Assembly: GCA_958295665.1 (NCBI GenBank)
Contig: OY282558.1
Coordinates: forward strand, 30,153,045 to 30,217,044
Reading direction: 5' to 3'
Length of the DNA stretch: 64,000 nucleotides
From: Tipula vernalis
Lineage: Eukaryota; Arthropoda; Insecta; Diptera; Tipulidae
The position numbers and the translations under genes were made by a program. Below are positions 61,678 to 64,000 of the stretch, one piece after another. The notes under the pieces were generated by a model. That model saw nothing but the letters and a program-made list of their open reading frames with translations. It made no database searches and was not told where the DNA came from. The first letter of the stretch is position 1. Every line of letters starts with the position of its first letter.

Positions 61678-63394
61678 AAAAAAACAAATTAGTTGTTTAT
61701 TTCTACTCTCACTTAGTCCAACCGCTCTATAATTTCAAATATTTAAGTATTAGCTTTCAACAATTAAGAGAAATATTAAAAAAGCAATAAATAAAATATA
61801 ATCTAAATTCAAATGTAAAGATGTTCCTATTCCTAAAAAGAACATTACCATTTATTAATCATAATTCAATTCTAAGCCTTAAAGCATTAATTACATTAAG
61901 GATCAATTATATCCTTACGCGACGTAATGTTGACTATACATAAAATAAAATTATTAGTACAGACTATTTATTTGTTATTTATAAATTTCCTAATTAAATA
62001 TATAACTTACATTAATAGTGTGAAATAAGTTGCCAAAAAGCATCACCAAAATCAGTATACGTTTCATTGTTACTAGTCTTTCGCGTTTTATTTCGGTTCA
62101 GAGCACAATTCTGAATGAGCTCGCCAAACTGAAGCAAATTGATTTTATTGATTTCTGTGTTGTGAATGTATGGGGTAATTTAATTGCTGGTTTTACAACA
62201 TTCATTGTTTAACCAACGTGACACGACAAAACGTGAAAATTGTGTTTAGCTAAACTTGGTAATCAAACGTTTAAAACATTTATATAAATTGTTAAATGTA
62301 ATTAGTCAATTGAAATAATATTACACGACAAATTTAAGATTTAGATCTATACCGGAACAGCAACTAATAAACAAATGCAGAATGTCAGAGCAGCTTTTAC
62401 CTATATGTATGTGGCTTGAAATTGGTATGACCTTTTTAACACTTATCCTGATTTTATCAGCAGATACATCTTTAATTAGGCTAACACTAGCAAATTCGTT
62501 GGACAATTTTTGAATCCATTTTATTCCATCTGTCCCATTGTTCCGATATTTGGGGACGAGGTTATTGCATTTTGCTTTTGGTTGGATTAGGCGTCAATTT
62601 ATTTAATACCGAACCTTTCACTAAATGCTGCTCGAGATTTGGAATAATTTTCTTCGTTTTAGTCTTAAAGTCTCTCTTTTTTGTTTTTACAATTAGGCAG
62701 ACTAACCGTCGACATAGGTTCGCGGGCTCTATTGTTACAAGTCATTTTGTAGAACTGAAACCTGGTACATCCACACTCTAACAGGAGATTACGTGACTTA
62801 GGCCATTCTCCTCCGTGGCTTTTAGAATAATCTTTACTCAGAAATAATAAATAATTTAGCTTTATGATTCCGACCGACGCATCAAAGAAAACATAAACGC
62901 AGAAGTTATTTATACAAAGGTCAAAACATTAAATGGAAGAAATAAAACATTATTTGCTTCCGACATTAAAACTTTGTAGAGGGGCCGTATTAGCAATACT
63001 CCTGATTCTATAAAAATATAGGAAACTTTTTTCGCTATTATACGTTTATAATGCGTTTTACTAAAAGATGAACGGCTTCCTTCAATGTGAGGCGCACTAG
63101 TACGCAAAGACTAGTTATTGAACTCTTACCACAAAGTGTTCTTAGTATCACGAAAAAAAAACGTGAAAGTTCATGGAATATTAACTGTAGCAGGATACTA
63201 AACATAGTTACGTAAAATTATAAAAGCGTATTCAAATAGTGAAAAGTAAATTAAAATAAAAAATAATCACATTTTTTTCCTGAAGTCAGTCCTCGAACAG
63301 TGAAAAAATAAAATAAAAATCAACCAACAGCTTAATTAACCGAAGAAACGATGAGCACGAAAGCAAGAGGGCATATCATCTCTTTATATGGATA

Positions 63395-63545
63395 ATCACT
63401 CCTATTATGATTCAAGAGTCGACCGACAATCGCTGTCTGTAGTGCGTTTTCATTTTTTCATTTGATAAAAACAATACGAAAAAGGAAAAGGCAACACAGA
63501 GTCGACGTCGACTGTCGATCGACTCGACAATCACAACAGGGGTGA
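63395..63545. mobile_element. palindromic MITE, uninterrupted copy
   Basis: About 150 bases forming a near palindrome: TCACTCCTATTATGATT at the left and the inverted AATCACAACAGGGGTGA at the right, with inner GAGTCGA/TCGACTC pairs. The shared block AAAAACAATACGAAAAAGG ties it to the split copy at 30652-31124. No coding capacity. The superfamily is unknown. Confidence 0.8.
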
Positions 63546-64000
63546 ATATTAAATTGGTGAGTACAATTGATACAATAATAATTCCCCGTTGTATTCCTAG
63601 AACATTAGTGTTGGTTTTGATTTAATGATTAAAAAGAAAAATGTTACACAATTCATCATCACACACATGTATGTATTCCAATACGTGTGATGATAAAATA
63701 CCTGTATAACGATAACCAATAGTACCGTTAATTTTGTTTTTTGAACACGTTTGCTCACGTTTTCCTTGTTCTTAAACACAATATAGTCCTCCAAATAAAC
63801 ATAAAAATTAATTTAGTGTTCTAACTGACTTATTTTTATTATCACTCACAGAAACAAAACACCGCTCACAATCAAAACTATTTATATACATATATACATG
63901 CACTTTTACACTATTATACTACACTATTACACTATATAATATAACATAACATATAGTAACACTACTTTAATTTAAATTTAAAAATAAAAATTTAAAACAA

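Larger units (their letters stand above)
36895..64000 (+). other. ft: fat intron, at least 27 kb, open at the right edge
   Basis: Starts GTAAGAATT. I searched both strands by eye for a phase-1 cadherin exon and found none before the window ends. The contents are the elements at 38047-38588, 44210-47290, 51930-52790, 60590-61360 and 63395-63545. ATT-type microsatellites lie at about 42828-42865, 49164-49205 and 49387-49410, with many A/T runs. Other stretches, such as 40000-44200, 47300-51900, 52800-59400 and 61700-63390, are AT-rich with nothing I can name. Confidence 0.7.

Noticed and set aside
1..64000. CRISPR arrays, bacterial operons, phage or plasmid features
   Set aside because: No spaced identical repeats and no bacterial genes; the sequence is clearly from an animal nuclear genome.

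Overview
The window is AT-rich animal DNA, most probably from an insect and by its style from a fly (Diptera). It is full of poly-A/T runs and TACATA/TATGTA microsatellites, its introns are very long, and its mobile elements (piggyBac, Tc1/mariner, BEL/Pao, Ty3/gypsy, Jockey- and R1/I-like) are of insect type. The species cannot be named from the sequence.

The only host gene I can support is on the + strand: four consecutive internal exons (2885-3193, 15886-16321, 34274-34461, 35964-36894) of a giant cadherin. Splice phases are compatible at every junction (0, 1, 0, then 1 at the end), and cadherin linkers are rebuilt exactly across the joins. The 621 codons cover about five extracellular cadherin repeats. 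Spacing and wording match the middle of Drosophila Fat (ft), the atypical cadherin of Hippo signalling and planar polarity. The first and last exons lie outside the window. Introns inside are 12.7, 18.0 and 1.5 kb, and the one after 36894 runs at least 27 kb to the right edge.

The rest is intron filled with transposable elements of different ages. In the first full intron: a 475-bp Tc1/mariner deletion derivative (5717-6191), a GGCCGAA minisatellite (6513-6735), a foldback repeat (8013-8552), a Jockey-like fragment (9440-9960) and a structurally intact mariner-like element with an uninterrupted 343-codon DD37D transposase (11885-13196). In the second: a BEL/Pao remnant lacking its reverse-transcriptase core (about 17950-19030), an R1/I-like non-LTR remnant lacking RT (20221-21640), two inverted-repeat clusters (25852-26100 and 26282-27472, the latter with tRNA-like pol III boxes), a complete but mutated piggyBac element with TTAA duplication (27536-30404), a palindromic MITE split by a retrotransposon tail (30652-31124) and a dead Tc1 copy (about 31890-32373).

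The last intron holds a mariner remnant (38047-38588), a Ty3/gypsy pol fragment split by a 2-kb element with CCAGTGGCG termini that itself contains a dead PIF/Harbinger transposase (44210-47290), two more Jockey-like fragments (51930-52790 and 60590-61360) and an unsplit copy of the palindromic MITE (63395-63545). I found no RNA gene, CRISPR array or bacterial-type operon. The most notable structures are the nested insertions, the pol III-box palindrome cluster and the possibly still functional mariner inside a tumour-suppressor intron.
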